64,000 bases of DNA from Bordetella bronchialis (GTDB lineage: Bacteria; Pseudomonadota; Gammaproteobacteria; Burkholderiales; Burkholderiaceae_B): NCBI RefSeq assembly GCF_001676705.1, contig NZ_CP016170.1:3472001-3536000 (forward strand). The letters are read 5' to 3'. Shown here one piece after another: positions 32,816-40,873 of this stretch; the first letter of the stretch is position 1, and the number at the start of each line of letters is the position of its first letter. The translations under genes were made by a program, and so were the position numbers. The notes under the pieces are model-generated. The model searched no databases. It saw nothing but the letters and a program-made list of their open reading frames with translations, and was not told where the DNA came from.

Positions 32816-33793
32816 ATGAGGGGACTGACACCATTGAAGCGGGCCGCATGGCTGGCAACCGCGCTGCTCTGGCCGCTGGCCGCATCGGCGCAAACCTATC
32901 CGGACAAGCCGATACACCTGGTCGTGCCCTTCCCGCCCGGCGGCGTGGCGGACATCATCGCGCGGCCCGTGGCGGAAAAGCTGGCCACCACGCTGGGCCA
33001 GCCCGTCATCGTGGAAAACCGCGGGGGCGCGACGGGGACCATCGGGGCCGCCTATGTCGCGCATTCCGCGCCGGACGGCTATACGCTGCTGCTCGGCACG
33101 ACGAATGAAATCGCCATGAGCCCGACGCTGTACGGCACCCTGCCCTACGACCCGACCAAGGATTTCGCGCCGGTGGCGATCGTCGCGCAATTCCCCAACG
33201 TGCTGGTGGTCGGTCCCACCGTCAAGGCCGCCACATTGGCGGACCTGACTTCGCAAGCCAAGGCCAAGCCCAAGAGCCTGACCTTCGCTTCGTCCGGACT
33301 GGGCAGCACCAACCACCTGACCGCCGAGCTCTATCAGAATGAAGCCGGCGTACAGATCACGCACATCCCCTACAAGGGCGGCGGCCCCGCGCTGGTCGAC
33401 CTGACCGGGGGCCACGTCGACGCCATGTTCGCCACGCTGCCTTCCGCGGTGACGCTGATCAAGGCGGGCAAGCTCCATGCGCTGGCCGTCACCGGCGACA
33501 CGCGTTCCACGGCGCTGCCCGACGTGCCCACCGTCAAGGAATCCGGCCTGCCCGGCGTGGTGGTCACGACGTGGAACGGCATCATCGCGCCGGCCGGCAC
33601 GCCGCAGCCCGTCATCGACAGACTGGCGCAGGCGCTGAAGCAGGCGGTAGAGGATCCCGGCATCCGGCAGAAATTGGCCGCCGTCGGCGCCGAACCGTCC
33701 TACACCCCGCCGCCTGCCTTCGCCGGCATCATCCGGGACGACTACGCGCGCTGGTCCGCGCTGATCAAGAAGGCCGGCATCAAGGTCGATTGA
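32816..33793 (+). CDS. Bug/TctC-family periplasmic receptor
   Basis: 325 residues from the ATG at 32816, preceded by AAGGAG. The signal peptide ends at ~ASA (~24), then QTYPDKPIHLVVPFPPGGVAD. Motifs HIPYKGGGPALVDLTGGHVD and LPDVPTVKESGLPG identify a Bug receptor. It is 89 bp after the MmgE/PrpD gene and belongs to the IclR-linked operon. It should present a carboxylate to an uptake system encoded elsewhere, since no TctAB genes are in the window. Confidence 0.94.
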   Translation: MRGLTPLKRAAWLATALLWPLAASAQTYPDKPIHLVVPFPPGGVADIIARPVAEKLATTLGQPVIVENRGGATGTIGAAYVAHSAPDGYTLLLGTTNEIAMSPTLYGTLPYDPTKDFAPVAIVAQFPNVLVVGPTVKAATLADLTSQAKAKPKSLTFASSGLGSTNHLTAELYQNEAGVQITHIPYKGGGPALVDLTGGHVDAMFATLPSAVTLIKAGKLHALAVTGDTRSTALPDVPTVKESGLPGVVVTTWNGIIAPAGTPQPVIDRLAQALKQAVEDPGIRQKLAAVGAEPSYTPPPAFAGIIRDDYARWSALIKKAGIKVD

Positions 33794-33808
33794 ACACAAG
33801 GAATCGCA

Positions 33809-34492
33809 ATGGCAGCAATGATGGGAACCGGCGCGCTGGCGCTCTGGATAGATGTGGATCCTGCCCTGGATAAGGAAACCGATGCCTGGTATATCGTCGA
33901 GCACCTGCCCGAGCGCATCGACATCGGCGGCTATCGCCGCGCGCGCCGCTTCCAGGCCCTGGAAGGGACGCCGCGATACCTGACGCTGTTCGAGGCCGAC
34001 ACGCCCGATGCGCTCGCCAGCCAGGGCTATCTGAGCCTGGTGGGCAAGATCAGCGAGCAGTCGCGGCGCATCCGCGCGGGTTTCTCCAATGTCGCGCGCA
34101 ACACCTTCCGCGTGCGCGCTTCGCAGGGCCGCGGCCTGGGCGCGGCGATGCTCAGCCTGCGGTTGCGCCCGGCCGCCGGCAAGGATGCGCCGGCCGCGCA
34201 TGCGTGGCTGGAAAACCGCCTGCGGGAAGCGATGGCGCGCCACGCGGTGGTGGGCGCCCATAGCCTGGAGGCGGCGCCGGAAGTGCGGGCGCGCATGGAC
34301 GCCGTGCGCGTGACCGGAGTAGAAGACGCAAAGGTGGCGCACGCGGTCTTCATCGAAGCCACCCGGCCCGGCGACCTGCGCGCCCTGCGCGAGGACCTTT
34401 TCGCCACGCCCGCGCTGGAAGAAGCCGGCTGGACCGAGGACGCCTATGGCATCTATGCGTTGCTGTACGAAGTCGCGGAGCCGGGGCGCTGA
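33809..34492 (+). CDS. Small dimeric alpha-beta barrel-like protein, function unknown
   Basis: 227 residues, no signal peptide. The N-terminal half has WYIVEHLPERIDIGGYRRAR followed by YLTLFEADTPDALASQGYLS. This is the pattern of the EthD/DUF4286-like dimeric alpha-beta barrel proteins that accompany catabolic genes. A second, weaker repeat of the same fold seems to fill the C-terminal half (HAVFIEATRPGDLRALREDL). It sits between two Bug receptor genes, 15 bp after the first. It may act in the breakdown pathway or as a binding protein; I cannot name a reaction. Confidence 0.8.
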   Translation: MAAMMGTGALALWIDVDPALDKETDAWYIVEHLPERIDIGGYRRARRFQALEGTPRYLTLFEADTPDALASQGYLSLVGKISEQSRRIRAGFSNVARNTFRVRASQGRGLGAAMLSLRLRPAAGKDAPAAHAWLENRLREAMARHAVVGAHSLEAAPEVRARMDAVRVTGVEDAKVAHAVFIEATRPGDLRALREDLFATPALEEAGWTEDAYGIYALLYEVAEPGR

Positions 34493-34540
34493 GGCGCCCC
34501 GGCCATAACAAAACACAAGCCGAACAAGCAGGAGACAGGC

Positions 34541-35587
34541 ATGACCCACGCTGCCCTTTTCGCATCCGCCCACGGCGGAAGCAAAACGCTTTCATCCGAT
34601 ATGCGGCCGCCGCGCGCCGGCCTTCCGCGCGCGCTGCGCTGGATCGCCGCGCTCGCTCTGGCCGCCGGCGCGCAGGCGGGCCACGCCGCCGGCTATCCCG
34701 ATCGCGCCATCACCTGGGTCGTGCCCTATCCGCCCGGCGGCACCACGGACGTTATCGCCCGCAACCTGGCGCAGGCCATGGGCCCCATGCTGGGCCAGTC
34801 CATCGTGGTGGAAAACAAGGCCGGCGCCGGCGGCCAGACCGCCATGGCCTATGTCGCGCGGGCCACCCCCGACGGCTATACCCTGCTGGTCAGCGATGCC
34901 AGCGTCGCCACCGCGCCCAGCCTTTATCCCAGCATGCCCTTCGATCCGGCCAAGGACTTGAAGGCGGTCGCGCTGTTCGTCACGGTGCCGCACCTGCTGG
35001 TGGTCAATCCCTCGCTGAAGGCCGATTCGCTGAAGGCACTGATCGCGCTTACCGAGAAGGAACCGGGCAAGATCAACTTCAGCTCGGGCGGCATCGGCTC
35101 GCCGCTGCAATTGGCCGGCGAAGCCCTGCGCCTGGAAACGGGCCTGAAGTGGACGCATATCCCCTACAAGGGCGCCGGCCCGGCCCTGATGGCGGCGGTC
35201 AGCGGCGAGGCCCAGGTCGCAACGCCATCCCTGCCGGCGGCACTGCCCCAGGTACAGGCCGGCAAGCTGCGCGCCCTGGCCGTGACCAGCCCGCAGCGCA
35301 TCGCCCTGTTGCCGGACGTGCCCACCGTTGCGGAGCTGGGCTATCCCAAGGCCACCGTATTCGGCTGGGTCGGACTGCACGCCCCCGCCGGCACGCCGCC
35401 GCAGGTCGTGCAGACACTGGACGCCGCCGCGCGCAAGGCCATGCAGGATCCGGCGCTGCTGGAACGGCTGAAGGGCCAGGGCGCCGAAAATGCCTACCGC
35501 GACAGCAGCGGCTACGACAAGCTCGTCACGGAAGAAGCCGCGCGCTGGAAGCGCGTCGTGCAAGAGGCGGGGATCAAGCCGGAGTAG
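34541..35587 (+). CDS. Bug/TctC-family periplasmic receptor
   Basis: 348 residues from the ATG at 34541, which has AGGAG about 7 nt upstream. The leader is long (~50 residues, with a basic stretch before the hydrophobic core RWIAALALAAGAQAGHAA); the Met at residue 21 is an alternative start. The mature part begins GYPDRAITWVVPYPPGGTTD. Motifs HIPYKGAGPALMAAVSGEAQ and LPDVPTVAELGYP are typical. It is the second Bug receptor of the IclR-linked operon and its last gene. Confidence 0.93.
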   Translation: MTHAALFASAHGGSKTLSSDMRPPRAGLPRALRWIAALALAAGAQAGHAAGYPDRAITWVVPYPPGGTTDVIARNLAQAMGPMLGQSIVVENKAGAGGQTAMAYVARATPDGYTLLVSDASVATAPSLYPSMPFDPAKDLKAVALFVTVPHLLVVNPSLKADSLKALIALTEKEPGKINFSSGGIGSPLQLAGEALRLETGLKWTHIPYKGAGPALMAAVSGEAQVATPSLPAALPQVQAGKLRALAVTSPQRIALLPDVPTVAELGYPKATVFGWVGLHAPAGTPPQVVQTLDAAARKAMQDPALLERLKGQGAENAYRDSSGYDKLVTEEAARWKRVVQEAGIKPE

Positions 35588-35606
35588 GAACGCGCCGTCT
35601 CGTATT

Positions 35607-35669
35607 CGTCGTTCCACGGCCTTGTAAGCGTCGCCTTGCGGGCGTCGTCCCACGGCCCTGTAGCCGTCG
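35607..35669. repeat. Two 27-bp imperfect direct repeats
   Basis: CGTCGTTCCACGGCCTTGTA (35607) and CGTCGTCCCACGGCCCTGTA (35643) start two 27-bp copies at a 36-bp period, in the 103 bp between convergent genes. No terminator with a T-run is visible there. The function is unknown. Confidence 0.6.
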
Positions 35670-35690
35670 TTCGATCGCCCGCCATCCGGC

Positions 35691-36773
35691 TCAGTACCCG
35701 GTCATTTCCAGATACCCTGTCCCGCCCGGGGACAGGCGCACCGGGCCTTCCCAATAGGGAAAAGACGTTCCCATCCAGGCGCGCGGCTGCAGGGCGTTCG
35801 CGGCGACGTCGACGTCTCCCCCGGGCAGTCCCGCCACCCGAACGCGCCACTGCGTGGGCAGGCGCCGGCCGTTGTCCTGCCGCGTCCATTCCAGCGGATC
35901 GAGGCGGATCTGTTCGCCGCGCAGCGGCGTGGCCTGGCCATCGGCGCCGATCCACGTCCCCGCGCGATAGGGCGCGCCATCGGTCTGCCGGACCTGGAAC
36001 AGCATCAGCTTGGCGCCCGACGCCAGGTGCAGGGAGAACCAATCCCAGCCTTGCTGGTCGGCCGACAAGGGCTGGCTGCTCCATTCGCGGTCCAACCAGG
36101 CCCGGCCCTGAACGCGGTGGCGCTTGCCCGCCCGTTCGACCTCGCCGGTGACCGCATAGAACGGCTGGCTGTAGTAATAGGACGCCTGGCCCTGCCCCGA
36201 CTTCTCGCTATAGCCGCCGTCGCCATGCAGCACCAGCGGGCCCTGGCTGTCCAGCGTGAGTCGATACGAAAAATCCTTGCCGTGGGCCCGCATGGTCAGG
36301 TGGTCGATGTCCGCGCCTTCCAGCGACCAATCGTCTATCCAGGCATGGAAGGGTTGGGCGCGCACGCCCGCCTGGCCGATGCCGCCGCGCGCCATCTTTT
36401 CGGCGAACTGGTGTTGCCGCGCGTCGGTCAGTGCCGCGTGCGCCATCCACACATTGGCGCTTTCCCAATCCGCCCGGTCCGGCCCGGGCCGCAGCGCCGA
36501 GCGAAACAGCGTCCACTGCGCGCCCCAGTCATGGCCGTCCTCGTCCCGCAGGTCGGCGGTGACGTACCACCATTCGATGCGATAGCCGTCATGCGGTCCA
36601 TGATCGTCCGGAAAACGCTGCGGCCGGCCGCGCTCGACCTGCGCGTAAGCGGCGGCGTCCTGTCCCAGGCCGGCATAGCCGGAGCGGCGTTCCGGCGTCC
36701 TGCCATCGTCGCAGGCGCCCAGCAGCAGAAGCAGCGCCAATGCCGGCCATGCAAGCCATGCCCTAGGTTTCAT
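35691..36773 (-). CDS. AttH/CrtC-like lipoprotein
   Basis: 360 residues. A signal peptide with lipobox LLGAC (Cys ~21) makes it a lipoprotein. The rest matches the AttH / carotenoid 1,2-hydratase-like double-lipocalin fold: GYRIEWWYVTADL (~64-76), GAQWTLFRSAL, RAWLDREWSSQPL and GWDWFSLHL. Proteins of this kind are often encoded with an FtsX-type ABC transporter, as here; the permease gene overlaps it by 11 nt upstream. It is probably a periplasmic partner of that transporter rather than a pigment enzyme. The ligand is unknown. Confidence 0.9.
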   Translation of the reverse strand: MKPRAWLAWPALALLLLLGACDDGRTPERRSGYAGLGQDAAAYAQVERGRPQRFPDDHGPHDGYRIEWWYVTADLRDEDGHDWGAQWTLFRSALRPGPDRADWESANVWMAHAALTDARQHQFAEKMARGGIGQAGVRAQPFHAWIDDWSLEGADIDHLTMRAHGKDFSYRLTLDSQGPLVLHGDGGYSEKSGQGQASYYYSQPFYAVTGEVERAGKRHRVQGRAWLDREWSSQPLSADQQGWDWFSLHLASGAKLMLFQVRQTDGAPYRAGTWIGADGQATPLRGEQIRLDPLEWTRQDNGRRLPTQWRVRVAGLPGGDVDVAANALQPRAWMGTSFPYWEGPVRLSPGGTGYLEMTGY

Positions 36774-39237
36774 CGGCGAACCGCCTCAGGAGTTCCGCCG
36801 GCCGCCGCCGCCGCAATTGCCACAGCGGCCAGGCCGCGGCCAGCAGGCTGGCCAGGAGCCCCATCGCCGCAAGTTGCAGCAGCTGGCCGGGAAATACGTG
36901 CAAGGGCAGCCGCCAGCCGAAGGCCTGCACGTTGACCACGGCCACCAGCGTCCAGGCGAGCAGCACGCCCAGCGGCATGGCGCATAGCACGGTCATCGCG
37001 GACAGCGTCAACACCTGGCCCAGCGCCAGCCATGCCAGGTGACCGCGCGGCACGCCCAGCGCCCACAAGGGGGCCAGCTGGGCCAGGCGGCTGTGGCTCA
37101 AGGTGAGCAGGCTGATGAACAGCGCGATGCCGGCCACGCCCAGCGTCAGCGCGTTCAGGGCGCCCGTGGCGGCGAACGTGCGCTCGAAGATCTGCGTGGA
37201 CCAGGCCTTGATGGAGGCCTGGTCCACGACCTGCATGCCGTCGCCGCCGTAGCGTTGCTCCAGCGTGGCGCGCAGCGCCGCGAGACGACCGGCCGGCGCG
37301 TAGACATTCAGGCTGCGCAGCGCCGCCCGGGGTTCGAACCGGCGCAGCACCGCCGCGTCCATCAGGACATGGCCGCGCGGATTGCCGTAATCCGCGTAAA
37401 TGGCGGCCACGGTATAGGGCGGCGGCGCGTCCGGAACGCCCTCGAACAGCGCCAGCTTGCCGCCCAGGCCCACGCCCAGGCGCCGCGCCAGTTGTTCGCT
37501 GATCATCACGCCGCGCCCGGCCTCCAGTTGGGCCCACGCGTCGTCCGTGCGCGCCAGCAAGGGCCATTGGCGCCGGGTTTGCGCGTGATCGACCACGCCC
37601 TGCAGCTCCACCGGCCAGCCATGCAGCTGCGTCGCCGCGCGCCATTGCGGCAATACCGCCTGCACGTCCGCTTGCGTGCGCAGCCACGCCGCGGCCGCCA
37701 GGCCCTGCGCGCTGTCGCGCGGCGTCACATAGATATCGGCGGACAGGCGCTGGTCCAGCCAGCCTGTGAAAGTCTTGCGAAAGCCCTCGGTCATGCTGCC
37801 CACTCCCACGCTCGCGCCCAGCGCCAGCAGCAGCGCCATCAGCGCCAGGCTCAAGGCCGGCAATTGCTGCCGGCTGTCGGCCACGAACCAGGACGCCAGC
37901 GGACCTTGCGCGCGCCGCGCCCCCCAGGCCAGCGCACCGTCCAATAAGGAAGGCAGCAGCAAGGCGGCCGCCAGCAGGATGGCCGCCTGCATGGCGAACG
38001 CCGTGGCCAGTCCATCGCCCCAGACGCCGCAGCCCGCGGCCAGCAAGAGCAGGAGACCTCCCGCGACCGCCTGGCGGCGTCGCCCCGCGGCCTGCGCGCC
38101 CCGCCAGGCTTGCGGGCGCGCCACCGCCAGCAGCGGCAGGCGCGCCGCGCGCAACAGGCTGCCGCCGCCGGCGGCCAGCACGCCCAGCAAGGTCATGCCC
38201 ACGCCAGCCAGCCACCACCACGCGGGCAGGCTCAGGCGCCCGGCAACTTCCGCGCCATACAGGCCGCGCAGGCTGGCCGCCATATCGCCCAGCAGCAGGC
38301 CGGCCAGCAGATAGCCGCTGGCGACACCGGCCAATCCCCCCACCAGCGCGAACAGGCCCAGTTCACAGGCCATCGCGGTCACCAGCGCCGGCAGGCTGAC
38401 CCCGAGCGCCCGCAGGGTGCGCAGCAAGCCGCGCCGCTGCTCCAAAGCCAGGCCGATGGCGGCGTGCACGATGAACAGGCCGACGATGAAGGCGAGCATC
38501 CCCAGCGCCGCCAGGTTCAGGTGGAAGCTCTCGGTCAGGCGGTCCAGGTCGCCGCGGTCCTCGGCGCGCGCCAGCATCAGGACCTGGTCCCACGGCGCGG
38601 GCGGCGCCTGCGCCTGGCCGGGCGCCAGCAGCAGGCGGGACACCCTGCCCTCCGCATGCAGCAGCGCCTGCGCATGGCCGATATCCATGACGATGACGCC
38701 CGGCGCCAGGCCGGCCTGCAGGCGCAGCGGCGGCAAACGTTCGCCATCCAGCGTGACCGGCGTATCGCCGTCCCGCAGGCCCAGCCGCGCCAGCGTATCC
38801 GGTCCGGCCCAGGACTGCCCGGGCTGGCCGATGAAGCCCGCGAGATCGAAGCCCGACACCGCCTGCCCCGCCACCGCCGTGCCGGCGGGCAGGCTCAGCG
38901 GCTCTATACCCAGCACGCGCAACGCCACCGGCGGATCGCCGGGAAAGCGCAGGCGGCCTTCCAGCACCGGCGACACCTGCCAGCCCGCCCGCCGCAGCCG
39001 CACGTAGACGTCCTGGTCCAGGTCCGTGCCCTGCCGCGGCAGCCATTGCGCTTGCACCGGACCCGCCAATACCGCGCTGGCGCGCGCGTAGTCCTGCCGC
39101 GCCTGCGCGTTCAGGGCCTGCACGCCGCTCCATAGCGCCGTCGCCAGCCACAGGCCGCAGACAATGCTGGCGCATTGCAGCGGATGGCGCCGCCAATGCC
39201 CCGACAAGGCGCGCATACAGGACACGAAGACGTTCAT
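36763..39237 (-). CDS. FtsX-like ABC transporter permease
   Basis: 824 residues from the ATG at 39237. An N-terminal span (~18-38) is followed by a periplasmic domain, a first membrane bundle (~240-400), further spans in the middle (~415-480), a second periplasmic domain, and a C-terminal bundle (~670-815). This duplicated FtsX/MacB arrangement resembles the YbbP and LolCE-type permeases. It works with the ATPase encoded 13 bp upstream and the AttH-like lipoprotein overlapping downstream. It may extract or move lipids or lipoproteins in the envelope. In-frame codons upstream of 39237 overlap the ATPase gene and are not used. Confidence 0.9.
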   Translation of the reverse strand: MNVFVSCMRALSGHWRRHPLQCASIVCGLWLATALWSGVQALNAQARQDYARASAVLAGPVQAQWLPRQGTDLDQDVYVRLRRAGWQVSPVLEGRLRFPGDPPVALRVLGIEPLSLPAGTAVAGQAVSGFDLAGFIGQPGQSWAGPDTLARLGLRDGDTPVTLDGERLPPLRLQAGLAPGVIVMDIGHAQALLHAEGRVSRLLLAPGQAQAPPAPWDQVLMLARAEDRGDLDRLTESFHLNLAALGMLAFIVGLFIVHAAIGLALEQRRGLLRTLRALGVSLPALVTAMACELGLFALVGGLAGVASGYLLAGLLLGDMAASLRGLYGAEVAGRLSLPAWWWLAGVGMTLLGVLAAGGGSLLRAARLPLLAVARPQAWRGAQAAGRRRQAVAGGLLLLLAAGCGVWGDGLATAFAMQAAILLAAALLLPSLLDGALAWGARRAQGPLASWFVADSRQQLPALSLALMALLLALGASVGVGSMTEGFRKTFTGWLDQRLSADIYVTPRDSAQGLAAAAWLRTQADVQAVLPQWRAATQLHGWPVELQGVVDHAQTRRQWPLLARTDDAWAQLEAGRGVMISEQLARRLGVGLGGKLALFEGVPDAPPPYTVAAIYADYGNPRGHVLMDAAVLRRFEPRAALRSLNVYAPAGRLAALRATLEQRYGGDGMQVVDQASIKAWSTQIFERTFAATGALNALTLGVAGIALFISLLTLSHSRLAQLAPLWALGVPRGHLAWLALGQVLTLSAMTVLCAMPLGVLLAWTLVAVVNVQAFGWRLPLHVFPGQLLQLAAMGLLASLLAAAWPLWQLRRRRPAELLRRFADET

Positions 39238-39250
39238 CGGCCGGCGATCC

Positions 39251-39985
39251 TTATCGGGCCGCTGCCGCGGCGGCGCCATCCGCGTGGGCGACGGCGCTCG
39301 CGTCGGCCGGACCGGCGGTGTGGCCCTCATCCATGGAGACCCTTCCCAGATGCAGGACCAGCCGGCGCGACAGGCGCTCGGCCAGGCGCGCGCTGTGCGT
39401 CACCATGAGCAGCGCGCTGCCCGCGTCGCGCACCAGTTCCAGCAGCAAGTCCAGCACGGCATCGCTGCTGGCCTCGTCCAGGCTGCCCGTTGGTTCGTCG
39501 GCCAGCACCAGCGGCGGCCGCCCCGCCAGGGCGCGGCCGATCGCCACGCGCTGCTGCTGCCCGCCGGACAGTTGCTCCGGATAGCGGGATAGCAGGGCCG
39601 GCAGGCCCAGGCGTTCCGTCAGGTGCGCCAGCCATGCCGCGTCATGGCGGCCCGCCAAGCGGGCCTGGAAGGCCAGGTTCGCGGACACGTCCAGGCTGCC
39701 GATCAGGTTGTACTGCTGGAAAACCAGGCCGATTCCGCTGCGGCGCCATCGCGCCAGGCCGGTTTCGCCGCGGGCGTGCAAGGGTGCGCCATCGACCAGG
39801 ACATGGCCGGCATCGGGCGTCTCCAGGCCGGCGATCACATGCAGCAGCGTGCTCTTGCCGCTGCCGGATTCGCCCATCAGCGCCAGGCTTTCGCCGGCGC
39901 CCAGGCGCAGGTCCACGCCGCGCAGCACCGGCAGCGTGCCCTGCGCGGTGGCGAACGACTTATGAAGATCCTCGACGATGAGCAC
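39251..39985 (-). CDS. ABC transporter ATPase (LolD/MacB type)
   Basis: 244 residues. Walker A GESGSGKST (~38-46), Q-loop VFQQYNLI, signature LSGGQQQR, Walker B LVLADEPTGSLD and the switch His in VTHS are all present. The sequence type is that of ATPases paired with FtsX-like permeases (LolD, YbbA, MacB N-terminus). The Ala-rich C-terminal tail after ~225 is extra. It is the first gene of the three-gene AttH-type transporter operon and is divergent from the Ser/Pro-rich gene at 40125. Confidence 0.95.
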   Translation of the reverse strand: MLIVEDLHKSFATAQGTLPVLRGVDLRLGAGESLALMGESGSGKSTLLHVIAGLETPDAGHVLVDGAPLHARGETGLARWRRSGIGLVFQQYNLIGSLDVSANLAFQARLAGRHDAAWLAHLTERLGLPALLSRYPEQLSGGQQQRVAIGRALAGRPPLVLADEPTGSLDEASSDAVLDLLLELVRDAGSALLMVTHSARLAERLSRRLVLHLGRVSMDEGHTAGPADASAVAHADGAAAAAAR

Positions 39986-40064
39986 GCATGACTCCTTGCA
40001 GGCGGACCGCGGTATCGCGCCGCATGTGCCTATCGTAAACCGCGATATGCGTGGCCACCGCCCA

Positions 40065-40093
40065 GGAACTTTCCCCCGGGGGCCCGCACTCAG
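40065..40093 (+). promoter_or_regulatory. hrp-box-like promoter (box C)
   Basis: GGAAC (40065-40069), 18 nt, ACTCAG (40088-40093), ending 31 nt before the GTG at 40125. It is one base longer in spacing than boxes A and B and carries GCACTCAGC, closer to the hrp-box -10 CCACNNA. The spacer holds the palindrome CCCCCGGGGG. Confidence 0.55.
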
Positions 40094-40124
40094 CCGACGC
40101 TCTCGGTCACCTCAGGAGAAACCC

Positions 40125-40796
40125 GTGAACCTACCCAGCAGCCTCGGCCACCGCCTGCCTCTCCCATTGGACCCCGGCGCGTCCCGGGACCACCCCGGCC
40201 CCCGCGACACACCCGCGCATGGCATCGCCGGCCATGCAGCCGCCTTCGTCGACATGCTGGGCGCGTATGGCGCGCCTTCCACTTCGGACGCCCCGGCATC
40301 TCCATCTCCCGGGACATCCCGTATCGCGCCGCGGCCGCGCCGCGAGCTCGCCCCGCGCGGCGGCGCACGGGAGGACAGCGCCCCGGCCGCTTCCGCCGCC
40401 TATCTGTCCGCAGCCGCGTCGGCCTCCGCTCCTGGCGCTTCCTCCGCTCCTGGCCCTTCCTCCGCTCCTGGCGCTTCCTCCGCTCCCGGCCCTTCCTCCG
40501 CTCCAGGCGCTTCCTCTGCTCCAGGCGCCGCCGCCTCGTCCTCCGAGTCCGCCCCGGGCTCGGCCGTGTGCCGCCGCCCCGGGATCTGGCAGCGCATCTT
40601 CGATACGTTCGCGCACTTCGCCGGCTTCTTCGGCGCGCCCGTTCCGCAGGCCTCCGACGATAAGGCCGTGCCGTCCACATCGGCAGCAGCGGACGCCTGC
40701 CAGCGCACTGCCGCGGAAGCATCGCGAATGGAAGACGAGATCCGCGGCTACGAACGCTATCTGCAGGCCTGGATCGTCAGCCTCGCCAAGAAATAG
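40125..40796 (+). CDS. Ser/Pro/Ala-rich repeat protein, candidate type III effector
   Basis: 223 residues from a GTG at 40125, with AGGAG about 7 nt upstream. The family is not recognised. The N-terminus (MNLPSSLGHRLPLPLDPGAS) is Ser/Leu/Pro-rich with no Sec signal. A low-complexity region (~100-135) repeats SAPGAS/SAPGPS six times. The C-terminal part has a Trp/Phe-rich amphipathic stretch (IWQRIFDTFAHFAGFFG, ~149-165) that may touch membrane, and a charged helix at the end. The gene stands alone with an hrp-box-like promoter of the same kind as the two giant paralogs. The effector idea rests on that promoter and the N-terminus; it could also be a non-secreted accessory protein. Confidence 0.65.
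   Translation: MNLPSSLGHRLPLPLDPGASRDHPGPRDTPAHGIAGHAAAFVDMLGAYGAPSTSDAPASPSPGTSRIAPRPRRELAPRGGAREDSAPAASAAYLSAAASASAPGASSAPGPSSAPGASSAPGPSSAPGASSAPGAAASSSESAPGSAVCRRPGIWQRIFDTFAHFAGFFGAPVPQASDDKAVPSTSAAADACQRTAAEASRMEDEIRGYERYLQAWIVSLAKK
40425..40529 (+). repeat. 18-bp tandem repeat inside the Ser/Pro-rich gene
   Basis: About six copies of TCCGCTCCTGGCGCTTCC (with CCC/GCG and T/C/A variants) encode SAPGAS or SAPGPS. The unit is a multiple of three, so copy-number change would lengthen or shorten the protein without frameshift. Confidence 0.9.
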
Positions 40797-40873
40797 CATC
40801 GCCAAGCCGGCCTGGACGCCGACACGCCGCCCACGGCATCCCGTTCTTCTTATCGTCCCGGCATTCCCGCGCG

